Below, piece after piece: positions 25,987 through 34,399 of a stretch of DNA of 64,000 bases (its first letter is position 1; every line of letters begins with the position of its first letter). This DNA is from Alphaproteobacteria bacterium. Its GTDB lineage: Bacteria > Pseudomonadota > Alphaproteobacteria > Micropepsales > Micropepsaceae. The notes under the pieces were generated by a model. It saw only the letters and a program-made list of their open reading frames with translations, was not told where the DNA came from and searched no databases. Location: positions 100,675 through 164,674 of the forward strand of contig JAFBAL010000010.1 of assembly GCA_019247845.1 (NCBI GenBank). Reading direction: 5' to 3'. The position numbers were made by a program, and so were the translations under genes.

Positions 25987-26673
25987 TTAGCGCGACGCGC
26001 CGCCGATTTCGGCCGGTTGGCGTTTCAGGAGGCCGCGGAACGCCATCGTCAGGTGAAGGCCGCCCAGCGCCAGCCCGCCCTCGTCGATGGAATGTCCGGC
26101 CCCGGATGAAATGTGCCACTGGACCGATGCGCCGGCCGCGCCAAGCCGCGTCGCGGCGTCGAAGACGGCGCCCACCGGGATGGTCTGGTCGCTGTCGCCG
26201 TGCACGAGCAGGATCGGCGGCGCCTCCGGCCCGAGCGCGGGGACCGCGCCGGCCAGCATCCCGGAATAGCCCACGATCGCCGCCACCCGGCGCCGCAGTC
26301 CGATGTGCAGCGCCATCATCGTGCCCTGGCTGAAGCCGACCAGCGCCAGCCGGTCGGGGGTCAGCTCCAGCCGCTTCAGCTCGCCGTCGAGGAACGCGTT
26401 CAGGCTCTCGGCCGCGCCTTCGACGCCGCGCGCCATCTCGGCCGGATCGATGCGCGAGATCGCAAACCACTGATAGCCCGTCGGCGCGCCCTGACACGGC
26501 TCGGGCGCGTTGGGCGCGACGAAGGCCGCGCTCGGCCACATGCGCTGCCACAACGGCGCCAGCCCGATCAGGTCGTTGCCGTCGGCGCCATAGCCGTGAC
26601 ACAGCACGACCAGATGCGTGGCGTTGCCGCGCGCGGGCGGAAGGCGCGGGCCGGAGAGCTGTCGCAGCGCCAT
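25987..26673 (-). CDS. Phospholipase/carboxylesterase-family alpha/beta hydrolase (YpfH-like)
   Basis: 228 residues. LVVLCHGYGADGNDLI is the oxyanion-hole region, GFSQGTMMAL the nucleophile elbow, LLVHGDSDQTIPV carries the Asp and SSGAGHSID the His. No signal peptide, so a cytoplasmic esterase. The start ATG overlaps the upstream AlkA-like stop by one base (TAATG), implying cotranscription and coupling. Confidence 0.87.
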   Translation of the reverse strand: MALRQLSGPRLPPARGNATHLVVLCHGYGADGNDLIGLAPLWQRMWPSAAFVAPNAPEPCQGAPTGYQWFAISRIDPAEMARGVEGAAESLNAFLDGELKRLELTPDRLALVGFSQGTMMALHIGLRRRVAAIVGYSGMLAGAVPALGPEAPPILLVHGDSDQTIPVGAVFDAATRLGAAGASVQWHISSGAGHSIDEGGLALGGLHLTMAFRGLLKRQPAEIGGASR

Positions 26674-27419
26674 TATTTTTTCTTCCGTTTTTTGAGATTG
26701 ACGGGTTCGCGCTTCGCCGCGGCTTTGGATTCCGGGCTCGCGCGCTTCGCTTCGGCCTTGGCCGCCGCATCCGCCGCTTTCTTTTCCTGACGGATGGAAT
26801 CTTCGTGATGCCAGAACAGCCGCGCGGCGACGGTGCGATAGGGGCGCCAGTCCTTGGCGAGCTTCTCCATGCGCTTCTCGTTCGGGCGCTTGCGCAAGCC
26901 GAAAGCGCGCGTGATCGCGGCCTGCAGTCCCACGTCGCCCACCGGCCAGACGTCGGCGCGGCCGAGCGACGACATCAGATAGATGTCCGCCGTCCACGGC
27001 CCGATGCCCTTGACCGCGGTCAGATGCGCGCGCGCTTCGTCGTCGGGCATCGTGCGCACGCGCTGCAGGTCGAGCGAGCCGTCCAGAATCGCGGCCGCGA
27101 TGGTCTTCATGTGCTTCTGCTTGGGCGCCGACAATCCGCAGGCGCGCAAGGTCTCGGGCGCGGCGGCGATGACCTGTTCGGGGGCGAAGGGGGCGACCTT
27201 CGCCTTCACGCGGCCGAAGATCGTATCGGCCGCGGCGACGGAAAGCTGCTGGCTCACCACGATGGAGACCAGCGCCTCGAAGCCGTGGCGTCGCCGCGGC
27301 ACGAAGGGCATCTCGCCCACGCGCATCGAGATCGCATGGAAGCGCGCATCGGCGGCGATCAGGCCGGCGATCGCCTCGTCGAGATGCGCTTTGGTCGCGA
27401 TGCGGTGCGGTTTCGGCAT
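26673..27419 (-). CDS. AlkA-like DNA-3-methyladenine glycosylase
   Basis: 248 residues. The HhH-GPD motif is LTAVKGIGPWTADIYLMSSLG followed by the catalytic Asp in WPVGDVGLQ. The C-terminus is a long Lys-rich tail (about 205-248, ending KKRKKK) that may add DNA affinity. It excises alkylated bases to start base-excision repair. ATG at 27417-27419 lies 26 bp from the divergent gluQ start. Confidence 0.88.
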   Translation of the reverse strand: MPKPHRIATKAHLDEAIAGLIAADARFHAISMRVGEMPFVPRRRHGFEALVSIVVSQQLSVAAADTIFGRVKAKVAPFAPEQVIAAAPETLRACGLSAPKQKHMKTIAAAILDGSLDLQRVRTMPDDEARAHLTAVKGIGPWTADIYLMSSLGRADVWPVGDVGLQAAITRAFGLRKRPNEKRMEKLAKDWRPYRTVAARLFWHHEDSIRQEKKAADAAAKAEAKRASPESKAAAKREPVNLKKRKKK

Positions 27420-27445
27420 GGGCGGGACAGTGTATGGTCGGCGGC

Positions 27446-28225
27446 ATGATTGTCACGCGCTTCGCGCCGAGTCCAACCGGGTATCTGCACCTCGGCCATG
27501 CTTATGCGGCATTGTACGCGGCTGGCCGCGGCGACCGCTTCCTGCTGCGCATCGAGGACATCGATAGGGCGCGCGCGCGGCCCGAGTTCGAAGCGGCGAT
27601 CGCGGAAGACCTCGCCTGGCTCGGCCTCGCATGGGAGACGCCGGTGCTGCGCCAGTCCGAGCGCGGCGCCGCCTATGCGCAAGCGCTGGCGCGGTTGGAC
27701 GACGTCACCTATCGCTGCACCTGCACGCGCAAGGACATCGCGGCCGCGGGCGGCGCGCCGCATGGCGACGAAGGGCCGCTCTATCCCGGCACCTGCCGCG
27801 AGGCGCCCGCGCGCCCGGGCATGCCTTACGCGGTGCGGCTGAACGCGGCCAGGGCCGCGGCGAAAGTCGGGCCGCTGACGTTCGTCGAGCACGGTCGAAC
27901 CGTCCCGGTCGATCCGTTGGCGCTCGGCGACGTCGTGCTGGCGCGCAAGGAGATGCCGGCCGCCTATCACCTGGCCGTCGTGGTCGACGATGCGCATCAG
28001 GGCGTCAACCTGGTGACGCGCGGCGAGGACCTGCTCGTGGCGACGCATGTGCAGCGTCTGTTGCAGGCGTTGCTCGGCCTTCGCGAACCGGCCTATGAGC
28101 ACCACAAGCTCATCCTCGATGCCCAAGGGCGCAAATTCTCCAAGCGCTGTTCCTCGGCGACCCTGCGCGAGCTTCGCGCGAACGGCGTCACGCCGGCGGA
28201 GTTGCGCCGAAAATTCGAAATGTGA
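27446..28225 (+). CDS. gluQ: Glutamyl-Q tRNA(Asp) synthetase
   Basis: 259 residues, a GluRS catalytic core without the anticodon domain. RFAPSPTGYLHLGHAY includes the HIGH-type motif, RIEDID follows, and the zinc knuckle is CTCT ... YPGTC. The KMSKS-like loop is KFSKRCSS. The enzyme attaches Glu to queuosine in tRNA(Asp). The ATG is the third possible start, directly before the conserved IVTRFAPSPTG. The downstream OYE gene follows after 16 bp. Confidence 0.92.
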   Translation: MIVTRFAPSPTGYLHLGHAYAALYAAGRGDRFLLRIEDIDRARARPEFEAAIAEDLAWLGLAWETPVLRQSERGAAYAQALARLDDVTYRCTCTRKDIAAAGGAPHGDEGPLYPGTCREAPARPGMPYAVRLNAARAAAKVGPLTFVEHGRTVPVDPLALGDVVLARKEMPAAYHLAVVVDDAHQGVNLVTRGEDLLVATHVQRLLQALLGLREPAYEHHKLILDAQGRKFSKRCSSATLRELRANGVTPAELRRKFEM

Positions 28226-28241
28226 AACCGAAGGAAAGACC

Positions 28242-29324
28242 ATGGCCCACCTGTTCGACGAATTCCGCCTGAAGGACGTGACGCTCAAGAACCGCATCGC
28301 GGTCTCGCCGATGTGCCAGTACTCGGCCGAGGACGGCGTGCCGAACGAATGGCACCGGGTGCATCTGGGCGCGCGCGCCATAGGCGGCGCCGGTCTGGTG
28401 ATCGCGGAAGCGACGGCGGTCGCGCCGGAGGGGCGCATCACGCCGGGCTGCACGGGGTTGTGGAACGACGCGCAGGCCGAGGCCTTCGCGCCCATCGCCG
28501 CCTTCATCAAGCGCTATGCGGTGCCGGGCATCCAGATCGCCCATGCCGGCCGCAAGGCGTCGGCCAACCGCCCCTGGGAGGGAGACGACCACATGCGCGA
28601 GGACGATCCGCGCGCCTGGCAGCCGATCGGGCCGTCGGCGGTGGCCTTCGGCGCCAACCTGCCGCGCGTTCCGGCGGCGATGACCAAGGCCGACATCGCG
28701 CGCGTGCGCGAGGATTTCGTCAGCGCCGCGAAGCGTTCGCTCGCCGCCGGCTTCGAATGGCTGGAGCTGCATTTCGCGCACGGCTATCTGGGCCAGAGCT
28801 TCTTCTCGCCCATCGCCAACAAGCGCACCGACGAATACGGCGGCAGCTTCGAGAACCGCATCCGCTTCCTGACGGAGACTTTGTCGGCGGTGCGCAGCGT
28901 GTGGCCGGAGAAGTATCCGCTGACCGCGCGGCTGGGCGTGTCGGATTTCACGCCGGAAAGCCAGCCGCTCGAGGAAAGCATCGCGCTGGTCAGGCGCTTC
29001 AAGTCGCTCGGCTTGGATCTGATCGATGTCAGCGTCGGTTTCAATACGCCCGACGTCTCGGGCATGCCGTGGGGCCCGGCCTTCATGGCGCCGTTCGCTG
29101 AGCGCATCCGCCGCGAGGCCGAAATCCCGACCGCGGTCGGCTGGTTCGTCAGCGAGCCCGCGCAGGCCCAGGCCATCGTCGAGAGCGGCCAGGCCGATCT
29201 CGTCATGCTGGCGCGCGCCGAGCTCGGCGATCCCAACTGGACCTATCATGCGGCACAGGCTTTGGGCCGTCCCGAAGCGCACGCGGCCCTGCCGCCGCAA
29301 TACGCCCATTGGCTCAGGCGATAG
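28242..29324 (+). CDS. Old Yellow Enzyme family NADH:flavin oxidoreductase (YqjM-like)
   Basis: 360 residues. FMN TIM barrel with VSPMCQYSAEDG (active-site Cys of the YqjM subclass), HLGARAIGGAGLVIAEATAV, AHAGRKASA, LHFAHGYLGQSFFSP and NKRTDEYGGSFENRIRF. It reduces activated alkenes with NAD(P)H. Ribosome binding site AAGGAAAG lies 6-10 bases upstream of the ATG. Probably cotranscribed with gluQ. Confidence 0.93.
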   Translation: MAHLFDEFRLKDVTLKNRIAVSPMCQYSAEDGVPNEWHRVHLGARAIGGAGLVIAEATAVAPEGRITPGCTGLWNDAQAEAFAPIAAFIKRYAVPGIQIAHAGRKASANRPWEGDDHMREDDPRAWQPIGPSAVAFGANLPRVPAAMTKADIARVREDFVSAAKRSLAAGFEWLELHFAHGYLGQSFFSPIANKRTDEYGGSFENRIRFLTETLSAVRSVWPEKYPLTARLGVSDFTPESQPLEESIALVRRFKSLGLDLIDVSVGFNTPDVSGMPWGPAFMAPFAERIRREAEIPTAVGWFVSEPAQAQAIVESGQADLVMLARAELGDPNWTYHAAQALGRPEAHAALPPQYAHWLRR

Positions 29325-29351
29325 AGGTTGGCGCGCAGGTGGCGGCGTCGC

Positions 29352-29743
29352 TCAGGACGCGATAGCGGCCACCGCCGTCCTTCGGCGACACGATGCCACC
29401 CTGACGATGAACCACGCCAGCAGGGCGATGAAGACCGTCATCGTGCCGCCCTGCACCATACCGGCCAGCGGCGTTTGCGCAGGGTTGCCGGTGCGGCCGG
29501 CGAGCGAGAGCGCGCGGATGACGGGCACGCGCACGAACAGCTCGTTCACCAGCCCGCCGATCAGCAGGTAGTAGGTGATCAGCATCGAGACCGGATGCAG
29601 GTCGCCCACAGCGGGCGGCGCTGGCGCGAGGCCGCGTAAAATCCCAGCAGCAGGACGGCGAGCGTGAACACCGCCTCCCAATGGAACAGGCCGAAGACGC
29701 CGGGGCCGGATGAGAAGCGGCGGAAAGCCGGCTTTCTCGGGTC
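29352..29743 (-). pseudogene. Frameshifted small membrane-protein gene
   Basis: Two minus-strand frames each carry half of a hydrophobic protein. The first, opening right after the vWA stop (29743) and ending at a TGA (29581-29579), encodes GLFHWEAVFTLAVLLLGFY. The second, ending at 29352, encodes HPVSMLITYYLLIGGLVNEL, then VQGGTMTVFIALLAWFIVR. A single base change near 29600-29612 would join LWAT to LHPVSM and give a protein of about 120 residues with three or four helices. No ATG precedes the first half. An alternative is a genuine 77-residue protein from ATG 29585. The family is not recognised. Confidence 0.5.
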
Positions 29744-30475
29744 CTACCAGTCGTTCAGGATCGTATTATGGGAAAACCCGGCGTCCTGGGCCCAGCGCAT
29801 CCACTGGGTGCGCAGCCGCATGGTCTCGACCGGGCTGCGGGTGCCCTGGCCGACGCCGAGGATCTGCAGCTCGGCGCAGCCCCGGAACGGATGGCCCTCC
29901 GGCGGCGGCAGGCGCGAGTCCTCGCGATTGAGGCGCGCATATTCCGAGTCCTCGATCCCGTCCGAAGCCAGGATCACCGTGGTCGGCATGCCCGAGCAGC
30001 CGATGCTCGAGACCGCGTTGTCGAGGAAGGCGACGATATTGGTCGAATCCTGCGCCACCCATTTGCCGCGCTGGACCAGAAGCGGCGTGCCGGAAACGAG
30101 CTTCTGGATCTCGGCGGCGACGTTCTCGGGCCGCGCCCGCGTCGAGATCACCGTGTCGAAATAGAAGGTGTTCGACGAGGCGTCGAAATTGCCGAAGGTG
30201 CGCACATGCACCTCGGAGGCGAAGCCCAGCTTCTTGACCTCGTTCGCGATGCGCACCGCGACCTTGGAGGCGAAGGCCGGGTTCTCGATCAGCGGATTGC
30301 TCTTGGAAAGGTCGAGCCCGATGATGATGCGCCGCGGCGCGACCGCGCCCGTGTCGCCGTCATAGGCGGCCTGGACCGCTTGCGGCGCCGCAGCGGACAC
30401 GCGGTCGATCGCCTGCATGGTCAGCGCGCCGCCGGCCAGCCCCGCCGCGGCCACGAAGGCGAGCATCGCGTTCAT
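29744..30475 (-). CDS. Membrane-anchored/periplasmic vWA-domain protein
   Basis: 243 residues. An N-terminal hydrophobic segment (about 1-28) is a signal anchor or signal peptide. The rest is one von Willebrand factor A domain: IIIGLDLSKSNPLI contains the DxSxS metal-site (MIDAS) motif and TVILASDGIEDSE the later Asp. Two Cys (SIGCSG, FRGCAEL) could pair in the periplasm. It starts 4 bp after the four-helix membrane protein gene and precedes the broken small membrane gene, so the three form a cassette. I do not know a named system with this layout. Confidence 0.7.
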   Translation of the reverse strand: MNAMLAFVAAAGLAGGALTMQAIDRVSAAAPQAVQAAYDGDTGAVAPRRIIIGLDLSKSNPLIENPAFASKVAVRIANEVKKLGFASEVHVRTFGNFDASSNTFYFDTVISTRARPENVAAEIQKLVSGTPLLVQRGKWVAQDSTNIVAFLDNAVSSIGCSGMPTTVILASDGIEDSEYARLNREDSRLPPPEGHPFRGCAELQILGVGQGTRSPVETMRLRTQWMRWAQDAGFSHNTILNDW

Positions 30476-30479
30476 CGGC

Positions 30480-31646
30480 TCAGTGCGCCTGCTGCTGGTC
30501 GGCGAGCTCCAGCAGGTGGAGCTGCGCGAACTGGCGGCGGCGATGCTGATAGTCCCGCGCGATGTGGAAGTTGCGCACGTTGTTCTCGACCGTCTGCATG
30601 TAGAGCGCCGCGACCGTGGTGACGATGAAGAATATCACGGAAGCGAAGGCAAGCCAGAACCAGGAATCCGCATTGGCGAGCGAGGTCTGCGAGATCTTGG
30701 GCAGGCCCAGGGAGACGCCTTCGCTCGCCCCCGTCATGCTGGCCTGGGTCACCTGATGCACCGCGGGCTGGACTTGTGCGTCCTGGCCGTCGTCGCTGGC
30801 ATTGGTCGAATTGAAGAGCTGGTCGATGGAGCTCGAGCCCGGCTGGACGCCGTCGTCGCGCTGCTCGTGCTGGGCCGAGGTCGCGCCCGCCATGTTGTTG
30901 TAGGCGACGAGGTAACCCAGCCCGCCGATCATCACCAGGGCCAGGATGAAGCTCGCCACGATCATGGTGTTGCGGCCATAGGCGCCGGTGATCTTCAGCA
31001 TGAAATGCACGATCAGCACGGCGAAGACGACCTGCAGGCTCTTGAACACGACCGAGCTCTGCAGCGCCGGCGGCACCTGCATGAACTCGTTGGCGAGCGC
31101 GCGCGTCCACACTTCGCGGATGATGTGATAGTCGACGAACATCGCGACCAGAAGGATCGTCAGCGCCAGGCCCGCCGCCACCAGATAAAGCGGGCGGTAG
31201 TGGGCGACCTGGCGGCTCTTCTCCATGTTGCGCGCGATGATGTCGGAATCGGTGCGCTGGCGGGTGTTCAGCGCCTCGTCCTCATCCTCCCCGTCGTCGA
31301 GCTCCTGTTTGCCCCAGGGAATCATCTTGGCGAAGGCGCCGGGCTTCTTGTGGCGGTGGGCGGCGACCCTCTCGCCGTGCTTGACCCAGTCGGGGCCCCA
31401 GCTCGGCTGGTCGACCGGCGTCTTCAGCCGCTCGACCAGCTGGGCGCGCATCCGCGCGCGCACCGCCGGCGTCATCGCCTCGACCTTGGCCAGCGATTGC
31501 GCCTCGACGTCGAACTCCTCCGGCGTCATGCCGTGCAGCAGGTCGGTCGAAAGCGCATGGCGGCGCGGCGGCCGGGGGCTTTCGTTCGGCCGGTCCTGTG
31601 CGGGACGTTCCTGCAGCTCGTCCTTCGGGGTGTAGTAGGCGATCAT
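30480..31646 (-). CDS. Four-helix membrane protein with long cytoplasmic N-terminus
   Basis: 388 residues. Residues 1-155 are hydrophilic and charged (YYTPKDELQERPAQ, WGKQELDDGEDEDEALN). Four membrane helices lie at about 160-185, 208-232, 238-265 and 338-365; a polar loop of about 70 residues rich in Gln/Ser/Asp separates helices 3 and 4. The family is not recognised. ATG at 31646 begins MIAYYTPKDEL; a longer start at 31673 is possible but overlaps a CtrA-type box. It forms an operon with the vWA gene 4 bp downstream. Confidence 0.65.
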   Translation of the reverse strand: MIAYYTPKDELQERPAQDRPNESPRPPRRHALSTDLLHGMTPEEFDVEAQSLAKVEAMTPAVRARMRAQLVERLKTPVDQPSWGPDWVKHGERVAAHRHKKPGAFAKMIPWGKQELDDGEDEDEALNTRQRTDSDIIARNMEKSRQVAHYRPLYLVAAGLALTILLVAMFVDYHIIREVWTRALANEFMQVPPALQSSVVFKSLQVVFAVLIVHFMLKITGAYGRNTMIVASFILALVMIGGLGYLVAYNNMAGATSAQHEQRDDGVQPGSSSIDQLFNSTNASDDGQDAQVQPAVHQVTQASMTGASEGVSLGLPKISQTSLANADSWFWLAFASVIFFIVTTVAALYMQTVENNVRNFHIARDYQHRRRQFAQLHLLELADQQQAH

Positions 31647-31663
31647 GGCGCTCCCCAGCGTGG

Positions 31664-31679
31664 TTAATCCCAAGTTAAC
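31664..31679 (-). promoter_or_regulatory. Perfect CtrA-type box (TTAA-N7-TTAAC)
   Basis: TTAA at 31664-31667, seven bases, TTAAC at 31675-31679: an exact match to the alphaproteobacterial cell-cycle regulator CtrA full-site consensus. It lies 18-33 bp upstream of the four-helix membrane protein start and 90 bp from the divergent secreted protein start. Confidence 0.55.
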
Positions 31680-31768
31680 GGCATTGTGAGACCCACCGTG
31701 TGACCGCGCCGCGCCTTGATCGTGTTACGCTCTGGGCGAATTTGAGGCGATTTGGTGTCGAGGGAACC

Positions 31769-32203
31769 GTGAAGCGTGTTTTGTTGTGCGCATTGCTGGC
31801 CGCATCGCCGGCCTTTGCGGGCCCGAAGGAAGACATCGCCGCCGCCGACAAGGCGTTCTCGGCGCTGTCGGTCGAGCAAGGCAGCAACGCCGCCTTCCTC
31901 AGCTATCTGGCCGACGACGGGCGGCTGTTCGGCACCGGCGGACAGCCGCCGATATACGGCAAGGCGGCGGCGGTCGAGCGGTTCAAGACCTCGAGCAACG
32001 GCGATCCCAAGACCAACGTGCTGTCCTGGGCGCCTGACAATGTCGAGGTATCGGCCGACGGCGGCCTCGGCTACAGCGACGGGCGCTGGACCTTCGTGAG
32101 CCCGACCGTGAAGCTCACCGGCCATTACCTGACGGTGTGGCGCAAGGTCGGCGATGCCTGGAAGGTCGCCGCCGACATCGGCACGACCGATCCGCAGAAG
32201 TAG
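31769..32203 (+). CDS. Secreted NTF2-like (DUF4440/SnoaL-type) protein
   Basis: 144 residues from GTG at 31769, preceded by GAGGGAACC. Signal peptide about 1-18 (VLLCALLAASPAFA), then an NTF2-like cone fold: DIAAADKAFSALSVEQGSNAAF, LADDGRLFG, GKAAAVERFKT and HYLTVWRKVGDAWKVAADIG. Members bind small hydrophobic ligands or catalyse varied reactions; function here unknown. An in-frame ATG at 31700 would place 23 polar residues before the signal peptide and is unlikely. Confidence 0.75.
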   Translation: MKRVLLCALLAASPAFAGPKEDIAAADKAFSALSVEQGSNAAFLSYLADDGRLFGTGGQPPIYGKAAAVERFKTSSNGDPKTNVLSWAPDNVEVSADGGLGYSDGRWTFVSPTVKLTGHYLTVWRKVGDAWKVAADIGTTDPQK

Positions 32204-32208
32204 CGCGC

Positions 32209-32367
32209 TGTCATTCCCGGCGAGGATCGCTCGCTTGCGAGCGGTCCAGAGAAGGGAGTCCAGCGTCGGCGCGTCGTGTCCGACGAATTCCGGCTGGATC
32301 CCCTTCCCTCGCATCGACGCATCCATACGCTGTCGCTATGGACCGCCGACGCTCGCCGGGGATGACA
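32209..32367. repeat. REP-like palindromic intergenic element (about 160 bp)
   Basis: Terminal inverted tips TGTCATTCCCGGCGAG (32209-32224) and CTCGCCGGGGATGACA (32352-32367) match in 15 of 16 positions. Inside are a perfect hairpin CGCTCGC-TT-GCGAGCG (32228-32243) and further long-range pairing of AGCGTCGGCG with CGCCGACGCT. The wording (TCATTCCCGGCGAG, CTGGATCCCC) is typical of dispersed extragenic palindromes of alphaproteobacteria. It fills the gap between two convergent genes and ends 1 bp before the ecm stop codon, where it may act as a terminator. Confidence 0.75.
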
Positions 32368-32368
32368 A

Positions 32369-34318
32369 TTAGGGCTTCGCCAGCGCGATCACCCGCGTGA
32401 GGATGGCGTTGACGTCGTAGTCCTTGGGGCTGAAGACCAGCGCGATGCCGGCGTCCTTCAGTGCCGCCTCGTCCGCGGCGGGGATGATGCCGCCGGCGAC
32501 GACCTTCACGTCGGACAGGCCCGCCGTCTTGAGGCCGTCGACCACCTCGCGCGCCAAGGGCACGTGGCTGCCCGACAGGATCGACAGCCCGATCAGATGC
32601 GGCTTGTGCTCGCGCGCCGCCGCCACGATCTCGCCCGGCGACAGGCGGATGCCGTCATAGACGACGGCCATGCCGGCATCGCGGGCGCGGATCGCGATCT
32701 GCTCGGCGCCGTTGGAATGTCCGTCCAGCCCGGGCTTGGCGACCAGGAAGGTGAGCGTGCGGCCGAGGCGTCCCGAGACGCGCTCGACCTCGTCGCGCAA
32801 CAGCCCGATGCGCTCGTCGTTGCGCGCCGGGCCCGAAGCCGCAACGCCGGTCGGCGCGCGGTACTCGCCGAAGACCTTGCGAAGCGTGCCCGCCCATTCG
32901 CCGGTGGTGACGCCCGCCTTGGCGCAGGCGATGGAGGGCGGCATCAGGTTGTCGTCGCCGCGCGCGGCCTGCTCCAGCGTCGCCAGCGTCTGCGCGACGG
33001 CATCCGCATCGCGCGACGCGCGCCATTCCTGAAGGCGCGCGATCTGCTCCGTTTCGGCCGAGGGATCGACGGTGACGAAGGTGCCTTCGCCTGCGGTCAA
33101 GGGCGACGGCTCGGTCTCGCGATAGGCATTGACGCCGACGCGCACCTCTTCGCCGCGCTCGATGGCTTCCAGCCGCGCCGCGTTGGAGGCGACCAGCCGC
33201 TCCTTCATGTATTCGAGGGCCTGTTGCGAAGCAGCGCCGCCCATCTCTTCTATGCGCGCGATCTCGGCGCGGATCTGCTCGGTCAACTGCGCCACGCGCG
33301 CCTCGATCACGGTCGAGCCGTCGAAGATGTCGCCGTATTCCAGCATGTCGGTCTCGAAGGCCGCGATCTGCTGCAGGCGCAGCGACCATTGCTGGTCCCA
33401 GGGACGCGGCAGACCCAGCGCCTCGTTCCACGCCGGAAGCTGGATGGCGCGGGCGCGCGCGTTTTTGCTCAGGCTCACGCCCAGCAATCCGAACAGCACG
33501 CGATAGACGTTGTTCTCGGGCTGCTGCTCGGTCAGCCCCAGCGAGTTCACCTGCACGCCATAGCGGAACAGCCGCAGCTTCGGATCTGTGACGCCGTAGC
33601 GCTCACGCGCGATTTCGTCCCACAGCCCCGCCATCGCGCGCAGCTTGCAGACCTCGGTGATGAACCTGACACCCGAATTGACGAAGAACGAGATGCGTCC
33701 CACCGCCTGCGGAAAGGCATCGGCCGCGATGGTCTTGCGCGCGGCGTCGAGGACCGCGATGGCCGCGGCGAGCGCGAAGGCGGCTTCTTCGACCGCATCG
33801 GCCCCAGCCTCCTGCAGGTGATAGGAGCACAGGTTGATCGGGTTCCACTTCGGCATCTGGGCGGTAGAGAACGCGATCGTGTCGGTGGTCAGGCGCAGCG
33901 CGGGCTTGGGCGGGAAGATGTATGTCCCGCGCGCCAGGTACTCCTTGATGATGTCGTTCTGCGTCGTGCCTTGCAGGCTGGCGCGGGGCACGCCCTGCTC
34001 GTCGGCCAGCGCGACGTACAGCGCCATCAGCCACGCCGCCGGCGCGTTGATGGTCATCGAGGTGTTCATGCGCTCGAGCGGCAGGCCTTCGAACAGAGCG
34101 CGCATGTCGCCCAGGTGGCTGATGGGCACGCCGACCTTGCCGACCTCGCCCTTGGCCAGCGGCTCGTCGCTGTCGTAGCCCGTCTGGGTCGGCAGGTCGA
34201 AGGCGACCGACAGCCCGGTCTGCCCCTTGCCCAGATTGGCGCGATAGAGCGCGTTCGAGGCGGCAGCGCTCGAATGGCCGGCATAGGTGCGGAAAATCCA
34301 GGGCTTGTCGCGGCTCAT
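32369..34318 (-). CDS. ecm: Ethylmalonyl-CoA mutase (B12-dependent)
   Basis: 649 residues, one chain. The N-terminal mutase barrel begins PWIFRTYAGHS and has LPTQTGYDSD, LGDMRALFEG, MNTSMTINAPAAWL, GTTQNDIIKEYLARGTYIFP and VNSLGLTEQQPENNVYR. The C-terminal B12 domain (about 520-649) carries GLDGHSNG (DxHxxG base-off motif) and GGIIP. Length and wording match Ecm/MeaA rather than methylmalonyl-CoA mutase. It converts ethylmalonyl-CoA to methylsuccinyl-CoA in the ethylmalonyl-CoA pathway; ccr and mcd lie nearby. Divergent from the DUF1684 gene. Confidence 0.93.
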   Translation of the reverse strand: MSRDKPWIFRTYAGHSSAAASNALYRANLGKGQTGLSVAFDLPTQTGYDSDEPLAKGEVGKVGVPISHLGDMRALFEGLPLERMNTSMTINAPAAWLMALYVALADEQGVPRASLQGTTQNDIIKEYLARGTYIFPPKPALRLTTDTIAFSTAQMPKWNPINLCSYHLQEAGADAVEEAAFALAAAIAVLDAARKTIAADAFPQAVGRISFFVNSGVRFITEVCKLRAMAGLWDEIARERYGVTDPKLRLFRYGVQVNSLGLTEQQPENNVYRVLFGLLGVSLSKNARARAIQLPAWNEALGLPRPWDQQWSLRLQQIAAFETDMLEYGDIFDGSTVIEARVAQLTEQIRAEIARIEEMGGAASQQALEYMKERLVASNAARLEAIERGEEVRVGVNAYRETEPSPLTAGEGTFVTVDPSAETEQIARLQEWRASRDADAVAQTLATLEQAARGDDNLMPPSIACAKAGVTTGEWAGTLRKVFGEYRAPTGVAASGPARNDERIGLLRDEVERVSGRLGRTLTFLVAKPGLDGHSNGAEQIAIRARDAGMAVVYDGIRLSPGEIVAAAREHKPHLIGLSILSGSHVPLAREVVDGLKTAGLSDVKVVAGGIIPAADEAALKDAGIALVFSPKDYDVNAILTRVIALAKP

Positions 34319-34340
34319 GGGTGAACAACGCTACACAGCT

Positions 34341-34358
34341 TTTGCGGTGGCTCGCAAA
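34341..34358. promoter_or_regulatory. Dyad TTTGC-N8-GCAAA between ecm and the DUF1684 gene
   Basis: TTTGCG (34341-34346) and CGCAAA (34353-34358) form a perfect inverted repeat 23 bp upstream of the ecm start codon (minus strand). Similar TTTGC-type dyads lie upstream of ccr and mcd, with different spacers. It could be the operator of a pathway regulator. Confidence 0.35.
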
Positions 34359-34399
34359 TCCGGGGCAGAATGGCGGCGCAGTTTCGGGTCTTGGGAATC

